DNA of 64,000 nt from Granulicoccus phenolivorans DSM 17626 = NBRC 107789 = JCM 15570 (GCF_000423085.1 NZ_AUHH01000013.1:33189-97188); one strand, 5' to 3'; shown: positions 1 through 10,021, counted from the stretch's first letter. Program-made: numbers and translations. The notes: generated by a model from the sequence alone, not told the origin.

Positions 1-2
1 TC

Positions 3-623
3 GTCTACTCCTACACCCTGGTGGCCTTCCAGGACCTGCCCCGGGCCACCACGGCCTCGCTGATCACCGTGGCGATCGTCGGGGTCTGCCTGGGCTTCCT
101 GCCGCACAACGTGTTCCCGGCCCGGATGTTCATGGGCGACTCCGGGTCGATGCTGCTCGGCCTGTTGCTGGCCACCTCGACGATCTCGCTGACCGGCCAG
201 ATCGACTCCGCCCCGCTGCAGGCCAATGCCCGCAGCCTGATCCCCACCGTGCTGCCCCTGGTGCTGCCGCTGGCGATCATGGCGATTCCGATCGCCGACT
301 TCGTCCTGGCCTTCCTGCGGCGGACCGCGGCCGGGAAGTGGTTCTGGGTCGCCGACAAGCGCCACCTGCATCACCGCCTGCTGGCCCGCGGGCACAGCCA
401 GCGCCGCGCGGTGTGGGTGATGTACGGCTGGACCGCCCTGATCTCCTTCGGGGCGGTTTCCTTCGGGATGACCGAGTCACTGTGGGTGCTGTTGGCGGCC
501 GCGGTGCTGGCGCTCGTCTTCGCCTGGTTCACCTTCGGTCCCGGCACCCGGAAGCGGTCCCTGGCCGAGGGGCTGCGGCGCGATCGGGAGACCGAAGCCG
601 CCCAGCACGAGCGCCTCGGCTGA
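3..623 (+). CDS. Polyprenyl-phosphate N-acetylhexosamine-1-phosphate transferase, C-terminal part (WecA/TagO type)
   Basis: The 5' end lies before the window; 206 residues remain. The family (PNPT, like MraY and WecA) moves a sugar-1-phosphate from a UDP-sugar onto undecaprenyl phosphate at the inner face of the membrane and so starts synthesis of a cell-wall glycan. Seen here: the FMGDSGS motif after a conserved LPHNVFPAR stretch, several hydrophobic segments, and the late ADKRHLHHRLL motif with GHSQR typical of the WecA branch. Mycobacteria carry the same type of gene (rfe/wecA) directly upstream of the atp operon, which supports the call. The exact sugar cannot be read from the fragment. 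Confidence 0.88.
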   Translation, partial: VYSYTLVAFQDLPRATTASLITVAIVGVCLGFLPHNVFPARMFMGDSGSMLLGLLLATSTISLTGQIDSAPLQANARSLIPTVLPLVLPLAIMAIPIADFVLAFLRRTAAGKWFWVADKRHLHHRLLARGHSQRRAVWVMYGWTALISFGAVSFGMTESLWVLLAAAVLALVFAWFTFGPGTRKRSLAEGLRRDRETEAAQHERLG

Positions 624-725
624 CCGGCCGCCCGGGCGTACCGGTGCTGGCGTACGCCGGTCGCCGCCGGCGCGACGGCGTGGGCTGACAAGCCCGAATG
701 TCCCTGTTCGCGTTGTCACCGGATC

Positions 726-739
726 GTGATCAGGGTCAC
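726..739. promoter_or_regulatory. Crp/GlxR-like operator upstream of the atp operon
   Basis: The sequence has a GTGA-N6-TCAC dyad (GTGATCAGGGTCAC), matching the core of Crp-family sites in actinobacteria. It is centred about 40 bases upstream of the -10-like TAAGTT at 773-778. Regulator identity is inferred from the motif alone. Confidence 0.45.
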
Positions 740-772
740 CTGTCGGGGATCGCGGCGGGGAACTGTTTGTGC

Positions 773-778
773 TAAGTT
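773..778 (+). promoter_or_regulatory. Putative -10 element of the atp operon promoter
   Basis: TAAGTT fits TANNNT and lies in the 215-base gap before the first small membrane gene, which would give a leader of about 55 bases. No clear -35 is seen. The rest of the gap (624-838) holds no gene that I can support. Confidence 0.4.
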
Positions 779-838
779 TCACAAGCGCGGCCGGGTGGCC
801 GCGCAAGCCCCCGAAACCACCTCGAGTGAAGCGAGACC

Positions 839-1375
839 ATGACGATCGTGACCGGTTCCGAGAGCTCCTCGCAACCCGCCGACGACGCCATGTCGACGCG
901 TGCGGGAAAGCGGGTCAACCCGCTGGTCGTGGCCATGCGGCAGATGCTGGTGCAGGGCTTCGTCTGGTGTCACGTGGTCGCCCTGATCTGCGTCGGCCTG
1001 CTGCTGGCCGTGCGTGGTCCGTTGGCGGCGATCTCGGCGGCGCTGACCGCCGCGGTGGTCGTGCTCTTCTACACCATCGGGACCGTCGTGGTGCTGTCGA
1101 ATGCGCGGACCGATCCGCGTTGGCTGCTGATCGTGGCGCTGGGCTCCTACGTGGCCCGCGTCGGGACGCTGGGCGGTCTGCTCGCGGTCTACCTCGCCAC
1201 TCCGACCTGGCACGTGCTGGACACCCCGGCGGTGGTGATCACCGTTGTGGCCTGCACGCTGGCCTGGGTCGGCGGCGAGCTGTTCGCCTTCAAGCGGGCC
1301 CGGATCACCTACTACGACCAGCCCGGGGATTTCCCCGACGACGGCTCGGCTCCGGGGCACGGTGAGACCGCATGA
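839..1375 (+). CDS. AtpI-like membrane protein preceding the ATP synthase genes
   Basis: The 178-residue product has a polar N-terminus of about 40 residues followed by four hydrophobic segments (about residues 42-60, 64-87, 98-118 and 127-146). It lies at the place of the mycobacterial gene between rfe and atpB (Rv1303 type), whose products are grouped loosely with ATP synthase protein I, thought to help assemble the c-ring. Its end overlaps an upstream ATG of the next reading frame (ATGA at 1372). The start ATG is the first in the frame; the Shine-Dalgarno is weak (GAAGCGAG). The function is inferred from position and topology only. Confidence 0.6.
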   Translation: MTIVTGSESSSQPADDAMSTRAGKRVNPLVVAMRQMLVQGFVWCHVVALICVGLLLAVRGPLAAISAALTAAVVVLFYTIGTVVVLSNARTDPRWLLIVALGSYVARVGTLGGLLAVYLATPTWHVLDTPAVVITVVACTLAWVGGELFAFKRARITYYDQPGDFPDDGSAPGHGETA

Positions 1376-1391
1376 CCGGTTCGGGGACTGC

Positions 1392-1397
1392 TAGAGT
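1392..1397 (+). promoter_or_regulatory. Internal -10 element (TAGAGT) inside the atp operon
   Basis: TAGAGT is identical to the -10 hexamer placed directly before other starts in this window (for example 10016 and 16209). It would give a transcript starting near 1404, about 80 bases before the AtpZ-like start, so atpB-C may have a second promoter. Confidence 0.4.
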
Positions 1398-1411
1398 CCG
1401 TGGCGCCATGA

Positions 1412-1455
1412 CTCAAAGCACGCGGGCTCAAAGCACGCGGACTCGAGGTACGCGC
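1412..1455 (+). repeat. Three 15-bp tandem units before the AtpZ-like gene
   Basis: CTCAAAGCACGCGG occurs twice at 15-base spacing (1412 and 1427) and a degenerate third unit (CTCGAGGTACGCGC) follows at 1442. It lies between the internal -10 element and the preferred start codon at 1486. Confidence 0.6.
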
Positions 1456-1485
1456 ATGTTCGAGCGCACGGACAGGAGCCAACGG

Positions 1486-1734
1486 ATGGGGCACGTCGGG
1501 GGAGAGGACGGCTATGCCGTGATCTCCTACGTGCTCGCCGGGCTGTTGTTCTACGGCGGTGCCGGCTGGCTGGCGGACCACTTCCTGCACACCAACTTCC
1601 TGCTGCCCGTCGGCATCATCGTCGGCACCGTGGCGGCTTTCTACATGATCATCAAGCGCTACGGTCACCTGGCCAGCACTGCGGAGAGGAGTCACGATGG
1701 GATGGACGAGTCTGATCCCCATGGCGGGCGATGA
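1486..1734 (+). CDS. AtpZ/AtpI-family small membrane protein
   Basis: The 82-residue product has two hydrophobic segments (about residues 9-30 and 36-57) with a GGAGWLADHF sequence between them, the pattern of the short AtpZ/AtpI family encoded at the head of many atp operons and thought to aid assembly of the rotor ring or cation handling. ATG 1486 was chosen because AGGAG lies 7 bases upstream (1474-1478); ATGs at 1408 and 1456 in the same frame are less well supported. The 3' end overlaps atpB by 38 bases, suggesting translational coupling. The family call rests on topology and position. Confidence 0.65.
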   Translation: MGHVGGEDGYAVISYVLAGLLFYGGAGWLADHFLHTNFLLPVGIIVGTVAAFYMIIKRYGHLASTAERSHDGMDESDPHGGR

Positions 1735-2542
1735 GGTCGGCTACCACGCGCCCGGCGTCCAGAGCTTCCACTACACGGATCCGGGCTGGACGTTCTTCGC
1801 CCAGGGTAGCTGGCTGAACACCTGGATCAACAAGTCCACGCTCCAGGCGCTGATCGCCGCGATCCTGGTGATCGTGTTCTGGCTGGTCGCCTCGCGCAAG
1901 CTCAAGATCGTCCCGACCAAGGGGCAGTTCTTCAGCGAGTACGTCTACGACTTCGTCCGCAACGGCATCGCCCGGGACATCCTCGGCCCGGACTACCGCC
2001 GCTACACCGGGTACCTGGTCGGCCTGTTCAGCTTCCTGCTGATCAACAACTGGTTCGGTGAGACGTTCATCTTCATGTACCCGACGTTCTCCAACATCGG
2101 GTACGCCTACGCCCTGGCCATCATGACCTGGGTCATCTACATCGGCGCCGGCATCGCCCGGCACGGCTTCGGCAAGTTCATGAAGAAGTCGCTGTTGCCG
2201 CCGGGGGTCCCGCCGTACCTGTGGATCCTGATCATCCCGCTGGAGTTCTTGTCGAACTTCATCACCCGGCCGATCACGCTGGCCCTGCGTCTGTTCGCCA
2301 ACCTGTTCGCCGGCCACCTGGTGGTGCTGGTGTTCGTGGTGGGCGGCTGGTTCCTGATGACCTACCCGTCCCAGTCGGCGGCGACCGAGATGAATCTCGG
2401 CTACAACATCGCCGGTGTGATCTCGATCGTCTTCAGCTTCGCCATCCTGGCGCTGGAGCTGTTCATCGGCGCCCTGCAGGCCTACATCTTCACCGTACTG
2501 ACCGCTCAATACGTGCACTCGTCGCTGGCCGACGACCACTGA
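1697..2542 (+). CDS. atpB: F1Fo ATP synthase subunit a
   Basis: Subunit a forms the two proton half-channels next to the c-ring in the membrane. The 281-residue protein has several transmembrane helices and the signature LALRLFANLFAGH, in which Arg198 is the essential arginine facing the c-ring carboxylate. The final helices (LGYNIAGVISIVFSFAILALEL onward, split by the usual polar residues) fit the family. AGGAG lies just before ATG 1697. The gene starts inside the AtpZ-like gene and is followed by atpE after 67 bases, in the standard order BEFHAGDC. Confidence 0.97.
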   Translation: MGWTSLIPMAGDEVGYHAPGVQSFHYTDPGWTFFAQGSWLNTWINKSTLQALIAAILVIVFWLVASRKLKIVPTKGQFFSEYVYDFVRNGIARDILGPDYRRYTGYLVGLFSFLLINNWFGETFIFMYPTFSNIGYAYALAIMTWVIYIGAGIARHGFGKFMKKSLLPPGVPPYLWILIIPLEFLSNFITRPITLALRLFANLFAGHLVVLVFVVGGWFLMTYPSQSAATEMNLGYNIAGVISIVFSFAILALELFIGALQAYIFTVLTAQYVHSSLADDH

Positions 2543-2609
2543 TCGGTTCCCCGACAACCCATAGCGACCTTCCCCTCAACCGGGGCAGGAGAACACGAAA
2601 GGAAACACC

Positions 2610-2831
2610 ATGACCCTCATGGAACTGAACGGCTCGATCAACATGATCGGCTACGGCATCGCCACCCTGGGCCCGGCCATCGGTGTGGGCTGGATCTTCG
2701 CCTCGGTCATCAACGGAACCGCTCGTAACCCCGAGACCCGTGGCGCGATGATGAGCACCGCGTTCATCGGCTTCGCCGTGGTCGAGGCCCTCGCCATCAT
2801 CGGCATCGCTCTCGCCTTCGTCCTGGGCTGA
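2610..2831 (+). CDS. atpE: F1Fo ATP synthase subunit c
   Basis: This 73-residue hairpin of two transmembrane helices forms the rotor ring. Visible features are the glycine-rich first helix (GYGIATLGPAIGVGWIF), the polar loop ARNPE that contacts the stalk, and the proton-binding carboxylate Glu59 in the second helix (AVVEALAII). The residues next to Glu59 do not show the Na+-binding pattern, so proton coupling is expected. A good AAAGGAAA ribosome site precedes the ATG. It sits 7 bases before atpF. Confidence 0.97.
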   Translation: MTLMELNGSINMIGYGIATLGPAIGVGWIFASVINGTARNPETRGAMMSTAFIGFAVVEALAIIGIALAFVLG

Positions 2832-2838
2832 GTCCAGC

Positions 2839-3387
2839 GTGCTCGTCACACTGGCATCGAGCCCGGCAGAACTGCTGGGCCCCCTTTGGCCCCACCAATG
2901 GTCGGAGTTCATCGTCGGCGTAGTGCTGATGCTGATCATCTGGATCGTGGTGGCGAAGAAGGTCGTCCCCGCCTTCGAGAAGATGTACGCCGAGCGATCC
3001 GACCAGATCGCCGGAGGTATCGAGCGGGCGGAGAAGGCCCAGGCCGAGGCCGAGGCTTCCAAGCAGGAGTATCAGCAGCTCCTCGCGGAGGCACGGCAGG
3101 AGGCCGCCAAGATTCGGGAGGACGCCAAGAACGAAGGCGCCCGGATCAAGTCCGATATGCGGGAGCAGGCCGAGGCCGACGCTGCGCGGATCGTCGCCCA
3201 GGCACATGCGCAGGTCGAGGCCGAGCGCAGCCAGGTCGTCCATCAGCTGCGCAACGAGGTCGGTGGCATGGCGTTGACCCTGTCGGGTCGCATCGTCGGG
3301 GAGTCCCTCGACAATGACGACCGGGCGCGGCGTACCGTCGATCGCTTCCTGTCCGAACTCGAATCCCAGGGGTCGGTGCACTCATGA
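2839..3387 (+). CDS. atpF: F1Fo ATP synthase subunit b
   Basis: The 182-residue protein has one N-terminal membrane helix (about residues 22-40, FIVGVVLMLIIWIVVAKKV) and a long alanine/glutamate/lysine-rich coiled coil that forms the peripheral stalk. The start is GTG, 7 bases after the atpE stop, with little ribosome-binding sequence, so translation is probably coupled to atpE. Its last codons overlap atpH (ATGA, 3384-3387). Length and layout are normal; unlike mycobacteria, delta is not fused to a second b subunit here. Confidence 0.95.
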   Translation: MLVTLASSPAELLGPLWPHQWSEFIVGVVLMLIIWIVVAKKVVPAFEKMYAERSDQIAGGIERAEKAQAEAEASKQEYQQLLAEARQEAAKIREDAKNEGARIKSDMREQAEADAARIVAQAHAQVEAERSQVVHQLRNEVGGMALTLSGRIVGESLDNDDRARRTVDRFLSELESQGSVHS

Positions 3388-4190
3388 GCAAGGGAATCAG
3401 CGCCACACAGGAGGCACGGCTGAACTCCCTGGACCGGGTCCTGGATTCCCAGGAGCCGGCCGCGGGACTGGCCGACGAACTCTTCGCAGTGGTCGACACG
3501 TTGGATGCCCAGTCGGCGCTGCGTCGCAGCTTCACCGACCCGGCCCTGTCCGACGACGACCGGAAGACCCTGGTCGGTCGGATCCTGGGTGGGAAGATCT
3601 CCGCCCCGGCCGTCCGGATCGTCCAGGAGGCCGCTGGGCTGCGTTTTACCAGCGGGCGTTCGATGGCCGACGCGCTCGAGCGGCAGGGCATCCGGGCGCA
3701 ACTGCGAGCGGCGCTGACCCAGGGGCTCCTGGAATCGACCGCAGAGCAACTGTTCCGGTTCGCTCGTACGGTCGAGAGCACCCCGGAGCTGGCCACAGCT
3801 CTGGGGAACCGCAACACGGCCGTGGAGCAGCGCCAGCAGCTGATCGCGCGCCTGACCGATGGAAAGGTCGGCGCGGCGACGTCGGCGTTGCTCAGGCGTG
3901 CGGTCTCCGCTCGCAAGCGCAACTACATCGACACCGTCGATGAGTACGTGAGCATGGCGGCCGAGTTGCGGAACCGCGCTCTGGCCACCGTCACCGTCTC
4001 CCGTCCGCTCACCACCGAGCAGAAGGCCCGCCTGCAGGCGATCCTGAACAAGCAGTCCGGCCGTGCGGTCGAACTGCTCGAGGTGGTCGACCCCGAGGTC
4101 ATCGGCGGCGTGCGGGTCCAGATCGGCGACGAAGTGATCGAAGGAACGGTGGCCGGGCGCCTGGAAGATGCCCGCGGCACGTTCCAGTAA
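3384..4190 (+). CDS. atpH: F1Fo ATP synthase subunit delta
   Basis: The 268-residue delta subunit joins the top of F1 to the b-stalk. The N-terminal helical bundle is longer than the roughly 180-residue E. coli protein, as usual for actinobacteria. The conserved C-terminal region is visible as VSRPLTTEQKARLQAILNK followed by DPEVIGGVRVQIGDEVIEGTV. The start overlaps the atpF stop by four bases, so coupled translation is expected. There is a 42-base gap to atpA. Confidence 0.95.
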   Translation: MSKGISATQEARLNSLDRVLDSQEPAAGLADELFAVVDTLDAQSALRRSFTDPALSDDDRKTLVGRILGGKISAPAVRIVQEAAGLRFTSGRSMADALERQGIRAQLRAALTQGLLESTAEQLFRFARTVESTPELATALGNRNTAVEQRQQLIARLTDGKVGAATSALLRRAVSARKRNYIDTVDEYVSMAAELRNRALATVTVSRPLTTEQKARLQAILNKQSGRAVELLEVVDPEVIGGVRVQIGDEVIEGTVAGRLEDARGTFQ

Positions 4191-4232
4191 CCCGGAACAG
4201 AACAGCTAGAAAACGAGAGCAGGGACGCAACG

Positions 4233-5867
4233 ATGGCGGAACTCACGATTCGTCCGGAGGAGATCCGGACCGCACTGGACGAGTTCGTCCAGAACTACTC
4301 CCCGGCTGCCACTTCCCGGGCGGAGGTCGGCACCGTGGTCACCTCCGGTGACGGTATCGCCCGCGTTGAGGGCCTGCCGTCGTGCATGGCCAACGAGCTG
4401 CTGAAGTTCGAGAACGGCACGCTCGGGATTGCCCAGAACCTCGAGGAGCGCGAGATCGGCGTGGTCGTTCTCGGGGACTCCGAGGGCATCGACGAAGGTT
4501 CGATCGTCCACGCCACCGGTGAGGTGCTGTCGGTTCCGGTCGGCGACGGCTTCCTCGGGCGTACCGTGAACGCGATGGGCGAGCCGATCGACGGCCTGGG
4601 CGAGATCACCCCGATCGCCGGACGCCGCGCCCTGGAGCTCCAGGCCGCCGGCGTGATGGATCGCCAGGAGGTCCGCGAGCCGCTGCAGACCGGGCTCAAG
4701 GCGATCGACGCGATGATCCCGATCGGCCGGGGCCAGCGTCAGCTGATCATCGGCGACCGCAAGACCGGCAAGACCGCGATCGCGATCGACACGATCATCA
4801 ACCAGAAGGCGAACTGGGAGTCCGGCGACCCGAAGAAGCAGGTCCGCTGCATCTACGTCGGCGTCGGTCAGAAGGGGTCGACCATCGCCGAGGTGCGGGG
4901 CACCCTGGAGAAGGCCGGCGCCATGGAGTACACCACCATCGTGCACTCCCCGGCCTCCGACCCGGCCGGCTACAAGTACATCGCCCCGTACGCCGGCTCG
5001 GCCATCGGCCAGCACTGGATGTATGAGGGCAAGCACGTCCTGATCATTTTCGACGACCTGTCGAAGCAGGCCGAGGCGTACCGCGCGATCTCCCTGCTGC
5101 TGCGTCGTCCGCCGGGCCGCGAGGCGTACCCCGGTGACGTGTTCTACCTCCACTCCCGGCTGCTGGAGCGCTGCGCCAAGCTGTCCGACGAATTGGGCGG
5201 CGGCTCGATGACCGGGCTGCCGATCATCGAGACCAAGGCCAACGACGTCTCCGCGTTCATCCCGACCAACGTGATCTCGATCACCGACGGTCAGATCTTC
5301 CTGCAGTCCGACCTGTTCAACGCCAACCAGCGCCCGGCCGTCGACGTCGGTATCTCGGTGTCGCGCGTGGGTGGTGCGGCGCAGACCAAGCCGATCAAGA
5401 AGATCTCCGGTTCGCTCAAGATCGACCTGGCCCAGTACCGCGACATGCAGGCGTTCGCGATGTTCGCCTCCGACCTGGATGCCGCCACCCGGCAGCAGCT
5501 GGAGCGGGGCTCCCGGCTCACCGAGCTGCTGCGCCAGCCGCAGTACCACCCGTACTCGGTGGGCGAGCAGACCGCGAGCATCTGGGCCGGTACCACCGGT
5601 CAGCTGGACGAGGTTCCGGTCCAGGACGTGCTGCGCTTCGAGCGGGAGTTCATCGACTACCTGAAGCACAACACCCCGATCCTGACCACGATCGAGGAGA
5701 CCCTGGCCTGGGACGACGACACCCAGCAGGCGCTCAAGTCGGCGATCGAGGCCTTCAAGCCGACCTTCCAGACCTCCGAGGGGCTGCCGCTGGGCAGCAA
5801 GGAGACCGAGGCGCTGGAGGCCGACGAAGTGGGTCAGGAGCAGATCCGCAAGCAGAAGCGGAGCTGA
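4233..5867 (+). CDS. atpA: F1 ATP synthase subunit alpha
   Basis: The 544-residue non-catalytic nucleotide-binding subunit of the F1 hexamer. The Walker A motif GDRKTGKT is at residues 174-181, the Walker B segment is [12 protein letters not shown], and the [14 protein letters not shown] signature of the alpha/beta family is present. The C-terminal tail (residues about 515-544) is charged and extended, as in other actinobacteria. ATG 4233 gives the usual N-terminus with the LTIRPEEI delta-binding helix. Four bases separate it from atpG. Confidence 0.98.
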   Translation: MAELTIRPEEIRTALDEFVQNYSPAATSRAEVGTVVTSGDGIARVEGLPSCMANELLKFENGTLGIAQNLEEREIGVVVLGDSEGIDEGSIVHATGEVLSVPVGDGFLGRTVNAMGEPIDGLGEITPIAGRRALELQAAGVMDRQEVREPLQTGLKAIDAMIPIGRGQRQLIIGDRKTGKTAIAIDTIINQKANWESGDPKKQVRCIYVGVGQKGSTIAEVRGTLEKAGAMEYTTIVHSPASDPAGYKYIAPYAGSAIGQHWMYEGKHVLIIFDDLSKQAEAYRAISLLLRRPPGREAYPGDVFYLHSRLLERCAKLSDELGGGSMTGLPIIETKANDVSAFIPTNVISITDGQIFLQSDLFNANQRPAVDVGISVSRVGGAAQTKPIKKISGSLKIDLAQYRDMQAFAMFASDLDAATRQQLERGSRLTELLRQPQYHPYSVGEQTASIWAGTTGQLDEVPVQDVLRFEREFIDYLKHNTPILTTIEETLAWDDDTQQALKSAIEAFKPTFQTSEGLPLGSKETEALEADEVGQEQIRKQKRS

Positions 5868-5871
5868 CCCG

Positions 5872-6771
5872 ATGGCTGCCACATTGCGTGAGTTGCGGCA
5901 GCGCAGAAACTCCGTCGCAACCACTCAGAAGATCACCCGGGCCATGGAACTGGTGGCCGCCTCGCGGATCATCAAGGCCCAGCAGGCGGCGAACCGGGCG
6001 ACCCCGTACGCCCGGGAGCTGACCCGCGCGGTGAGCGCCCTGGTGAGCTTCGGTGGGGACGTCAAGCACCCGCTGATCACCGAACGGGAGCAGCCGCGCC
6101 GCTCGGCGCTGCTGCTGCTCGGGCCCGACCGCGGTCTGGCCGGCGCGTACCCGTCGAACGTGGTCAAGGAGGGTGAGGCGCTGACCGAACACCTGCGCGC
6201 GCAGGGCCGGGAGGTCATCCCCTTCGTGGTCGGCAACCGGCCGCGGGCGTTCTACAAGTTCCGGGGCCGCCAGATCGAGCGGTTCTGGTCCGGGTTCACC
6301 GAGGCGCCCAGCTACGCCAACGCGCGCGAGATCGCCGACGAGCTGATCCCGCGGTTCCTGAATCCTGATGCCGAGGGCGGTGTCGACGAGATCCATGTCG
6401 TCTACACCCGGTTCCACTCGATGCTGACCCAGCGTGCGGAGGCCTTCCGGCTGCTGCCGATCGAGGTCGTGGAATCCGATGAGCCGGTCGAGGCCGAGGA
6501 CATCCTCCCGCTGTACGAGTTCGAGCCGGACGCGCAGACCGTGCTGGACACCCTGCTGCCGCTGTACGTCGCCAGCCGGATCCAGTTCTGTCTGCTGCAG
6601 TCGGCGGCCTCGGAGCTGGCCAGCCGGCAGCGGGCGATGAAGTCGGCGACCGACAACGCGCAGCAACTGATCGAGCAGCTGGGCCGGGAAGCGAACCAGG
6701 CCCGCCAGGCGCAGATCACCCAGGAAATCACCGAAATCGTGGGTGGCGCTGACGCGCTGGCCGACGCCTGA
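5872..6771 (+). CDS. atpG: F1 ATP synthase subunit gamma
   Basis: The 299-residue central rotor shaft. The N-terminal coiled coil contains the conserved KITRAMELVAASRI sequence. The C-terminal helix carries SERQ-like SRQRAMKSATDNAQQLI and ends with QITQEITEIVGGADAL, the classical gamma signature. The segment around residues 165-205 (DEIHVVYTRFHSMLTQ) is the Rossmann-like domain, with a loop extension common in actinobacteria. It lies four bases after atpA and 17 before atpD. Confidence 0.97.
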   Translation: MAATLRELRQRRNSVATTQKITRAMELVAASRIIKAQQAANRATPYARELTRAVSALVSFGGDVKHPLITEREQPRRSALLLLGPDRGLAGAYPSNVVKEGEALTEHLRAQGREVIPFVVGNRPRAFYKFRGRQIERFWSGFTEAPSYANAREIADELIPRFLNPDAEGGVDEIHVVYTRFHSMLTQRAEAFRLLPIEVVESDEPVEAEDILPLYEFEPDAQTVLDTLLPLYVASRIQFCLLQSAASELASRQRAMKSATDNAQQLIEQLGREANQARQAQITQEITEIVGGADALADA

Positions 6772-6785
6772 GAATGAGTGAGTGA

Positions 6786-8237
<1,452 letters not shown>

Positions 8238-8239
8238 TC

Positions 8240-8662
8240 ATGGCTTCCGCTCCACTGAAGGTGGAAGTCGTCTCCGCTGACCGGCTGCTCTGGTCGGGAG
8301 AGGCCGACCAGGTGATCGCCCGGACCACCGAGGGCGACATCGGTATCCTGCCGGACCACACCCCGCTGCTGGCGGTGCTGGTCCCGGCCGGAATCGAGGT
8401 CTTCGGCGTGGACGGGAACCGTGAGGTCATCGCGGTGGACGGCGGCTTCATCTCCGTCGACCACAACCAGGTCCGGATCCTCAGCGAGTTCGCCCAGATG
8501 GCCGGGGAGATCTCGCTGAGCGATGCCGAGAACGACCGGGAGGCGGCGGTGAAGCTGCTCGACGCGGGAGCCGAGGACGAGGCCACCCGGCGACGCTTCC
8601 TGCGCGCCGATGCCCAGGTCAAGGCCGCCCGCAAGCACGGCAGCGAGCACGCGGGCTTCTGA
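8240..8662 (+). CDS. atpC: F1 ATP synthase subunit epsilon
   Basis: The 140-residue epsilon subunit couples gamma to the c-ring and can inhibit ATP hydrolysis. The N-terminal beta sandwich is clear (LKVEVVSADRLLWSGEADQV, then GDIGILPDHTPLLAVL). The C-terminal part is helical and rich in Ala, Glu and Arg, so it could form the inhibitory helices. It is the last gene of the operon; a strong terminator follows within 25 bases. Confidence 0.95.
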   Translation: MASAPLKVEVVSADRLLWSGEADQVIARTTEGDIGILPDHTPLLAVLVPAGIEVFGVDGNREVIAVDGGFISVDHNQVRILSEFAQMAGEISLSDAENDREAAVKLLDAGAEDEATRRRFLRADAQVKAARKHGSEHAGF

Positions 8663-8684
8663 TCCCGCACGCCGCTCGTGCCCC

Positions 8685-8723
8685 GCAGTACGCCGCCGGA
8701 GTTCCGGCGGCGTACTGCATTTT
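8685..8723 (+). terminator. Intrinsic terminator of the atp operon
   Basis: A perfect 15-bp stem (8685-8699 paired with 8704-8718, arm GCAGTACGCCGCCGG) with an AGTT loop is followed by ATTTT. It lies 22 bases after atpC. Confidence 0.92.
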
Positions 8724-8800
8724 CGGGCCGCGGCGGGGCTCGGGCCGGTCGCTGCGCACCGGGGTTGAGTCGATTCTTGGACAGTCCGCACAAGTGTCGG

Positions 8801-8806
8801 TAGGTT
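8801..8806 (+). promoter_or_regulatory. -10 element giving a leaderless mRNA for the DUF2550 gene
   Basis: TAGGTT ends 6 bases before ATG 8813, so transcription would start at or next to the start codon. No Shine-Dalgarno is present. Confidence 0.6.
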
Positions 8807-8812
8807 CAGTTC

Positions 8813-9271
8813 ATGGGATGGATCGGGGCAACGTGGATCGTTGTCGTGGTGGTGCTGGTCTGTTCCCTTGCGCCATTGGTCTGGCTGTTCTGGCGGCGGC
8901 GGTGGCTGTCGCGGCTGGGCAGTACGTTCGAGTGTGCGGTGCGGCTGAATCCCGGTGCCGCCGGCGGTGGCTGGGTGCTGGGCCTGGCCCGGATCGAGGG
9001 GGAGTACCTCGAGTGGTTCCGGGTGTTTTCCCTGAGCCTGACCCCCCGGCTGCGGTTCCGGCGTACCTCCACCGCTGCGTTGGGCAGCCGGGACCCGACC
9101 CAGGCCGAGGCGGTCGTGCTGTACCAGGGTGAGCGGGTGGTGGATCTGCGGGCCACCTCCGATTTCGACGATGAGCGGATCTGGGAACTCGCGATGCCGC
9201 GGGACAACCTGACCGCCCTGCTCAGTTGGCTGGAGGCGGCTCCGCCGAGTCTGGACCGGTTCCGGTCCTGA
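8813..9271 (+). CDS. DUF2550 family membrane-anchored protein
   Basis: The 152-residue protein has an N-terminal membrane anchor (about residues 5-26, WIVVVVVLVCSLAPLVWLF) followed by a basic stop-transfer sequence (WRRRWLSRLG) and a beta-rich domain beginning TFECAVRLNP. Both the sequence style and the position directly after atpC match the actinobacterial DUF2550 family (Rv1312 type), whose function is unknown. The predicted promoter overlaps the start codon. It is convergent with the next gene, with 13 bases between stops. Confidence 0.8.
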   Translation: MGWIGATWIVVVVVLVCSLAPLVWLFWRRRWLSRLGSTFECAVRLNPGAAGGGWVLGLARIEGEYLEWFRVFSLSLTPRLRFRRTSTAALGSRDPTQAEAVVLYQGERVVDLRATSDFDDERIWELAMPRDNLTALLSWLEAAPPSLDRFRS

Positions 9272-9284
9272 TGTTCGGCTCCGC

Positions 9285-9983
9285 TCAGGCGGGGGTTTCG
9301 GGCGTGGCGGAGTCGGGGGCGTCGGCGGAGTCGGGGGCGTCGGCGGGGGCGTCGGCGGGGGATCCGGGCGCGTCGGCGGCCCGGTCGGTGCCGGGCACCC
9401 AGAGAATCTCCGCGGCGGTACCGTTGACCGCCCGCGAGCAGATGAACAGCAGGTCCGACAGCCGGTTCAGGTAGGTCACGGCAATCGGATTGACCCCACC
9501 CGGCGTGGCCGAATTCTTCGCGGCGGTGTCGGTGCCGTACGCCTCGACCGCGACCCAGGCGGCCCGTTCGGCGCGTCGGCAGACCGTCCGGGCCAGGTGC
9601 AGCCCGGCGCCGGCGGGCGTACCCCCGGGCAGGATGAACGAGCGCAACTTCGGCAGGCCCTCCCCGAACTGGTCGCACCAGTGCTCCAGCCGGTCCACCG
9701 AGGACTGGACCACGCGCAGCGGCGGGTACTTGGGGTCGGCGGTCAGCGGGTTGGACAGGTCGGCGCCGAGGTCGAACAGTTCGCTCTGCACGATCCGTAG
9801 CGCCGCGAACATCTCCGGGCCGAGCTCGCCGGTCGCCAGGACCGTCCCGATCACCGAGTTGGTCTCATCGACCGTGCCGTACGCCTCCACCCGCGGATCG
9901 GTCTTGCGGGTCAGCGACATGTCGGACAGGCGGGTCAGGCCTCCGTCGCCGGTGCGGGTGTAGATCTTGTTGAGTACGACCAT
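9285..9983 (-). CDS. Cob(I)alamin adenosyltransferase, PduO type
   Basis: The enzyme adenosylates cob(I)alamin with ATP to make coenzyme B12, which methylmalonyl-CoA mutase needs. The N-terminal ATP-binding signature YTRTGDGGLT is at residues 8-17, followed by DPRVEAYGTVDETNS. The region FILPGGTPAGAGLHLARTVCRRAER is the conserved helix pair. The core ends near residue 195; the last 35 residues are a low-complexity Ala-Asp-Pro-Ser tail ([15 protein letters not shown]) encoded by a GTCGGCGGG-type repeat. The same gene lies near the atp operon in mycobacteria (Rv1314c). ATG 9983 is preceded by a leaderless promoter. Confidence 0.93.
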   Translation of the reverse strand: MVVLNKIYTRTGDGGLTRLSDMSLTRKTDPRVEAYGTVDETNSVIGTVLATGELGPEMFAALRIVQSELFDLGADLSNPLTADPKYPPLRVVQSSVDRLEHWCDQFGEGLPKLRSFILPGGTPAGAGLHLARTVCRRAERAAWVAVEAYGTDTAAKNSATPGGVNPIAVTYLNRLSDLLFICSRAVNGTAAEILWVPGTDRAADAPGSPADAPADAPDSADAPDSATPETPA

Positions 9984-9990
9984 GGCGGCA

Positions 9991-9996
9991 ACAGTA
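9991..9996 (-). promoter_or_regulatory. -10 element giving a leaderless mRNA for the adenosyltransferase
   Basis: Read on the minus strand, TACTGT is followed by 7 bases and then ATG 9983. It faces the -10 element of the divergent PPIase gene 20 bases away. Confidence 0.5.
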
Positions 9997-10015
9997 GTCG
10001 CTGCCCGGCGGCCGC

Positions 10016-10021
10016 TAGAGT
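10016..10021 (+). promoter_or_regulatory. -10 element giving a leaderless mRNA for the PPIase gene
   Basis: TAGAGT ends 6 bases before GTG 10028. This decides for GTG as the start codon. Confidence 0.65.

Noticed and set aside
1372..1485. Upstream starts for the AtpZ-like gene (ATG 1372, 1408 and 1456)
   Set aside because: The added residues are encoded by the 15-bp repeat and lack family sequence; ATG 1486 has AGGAG at good distance.
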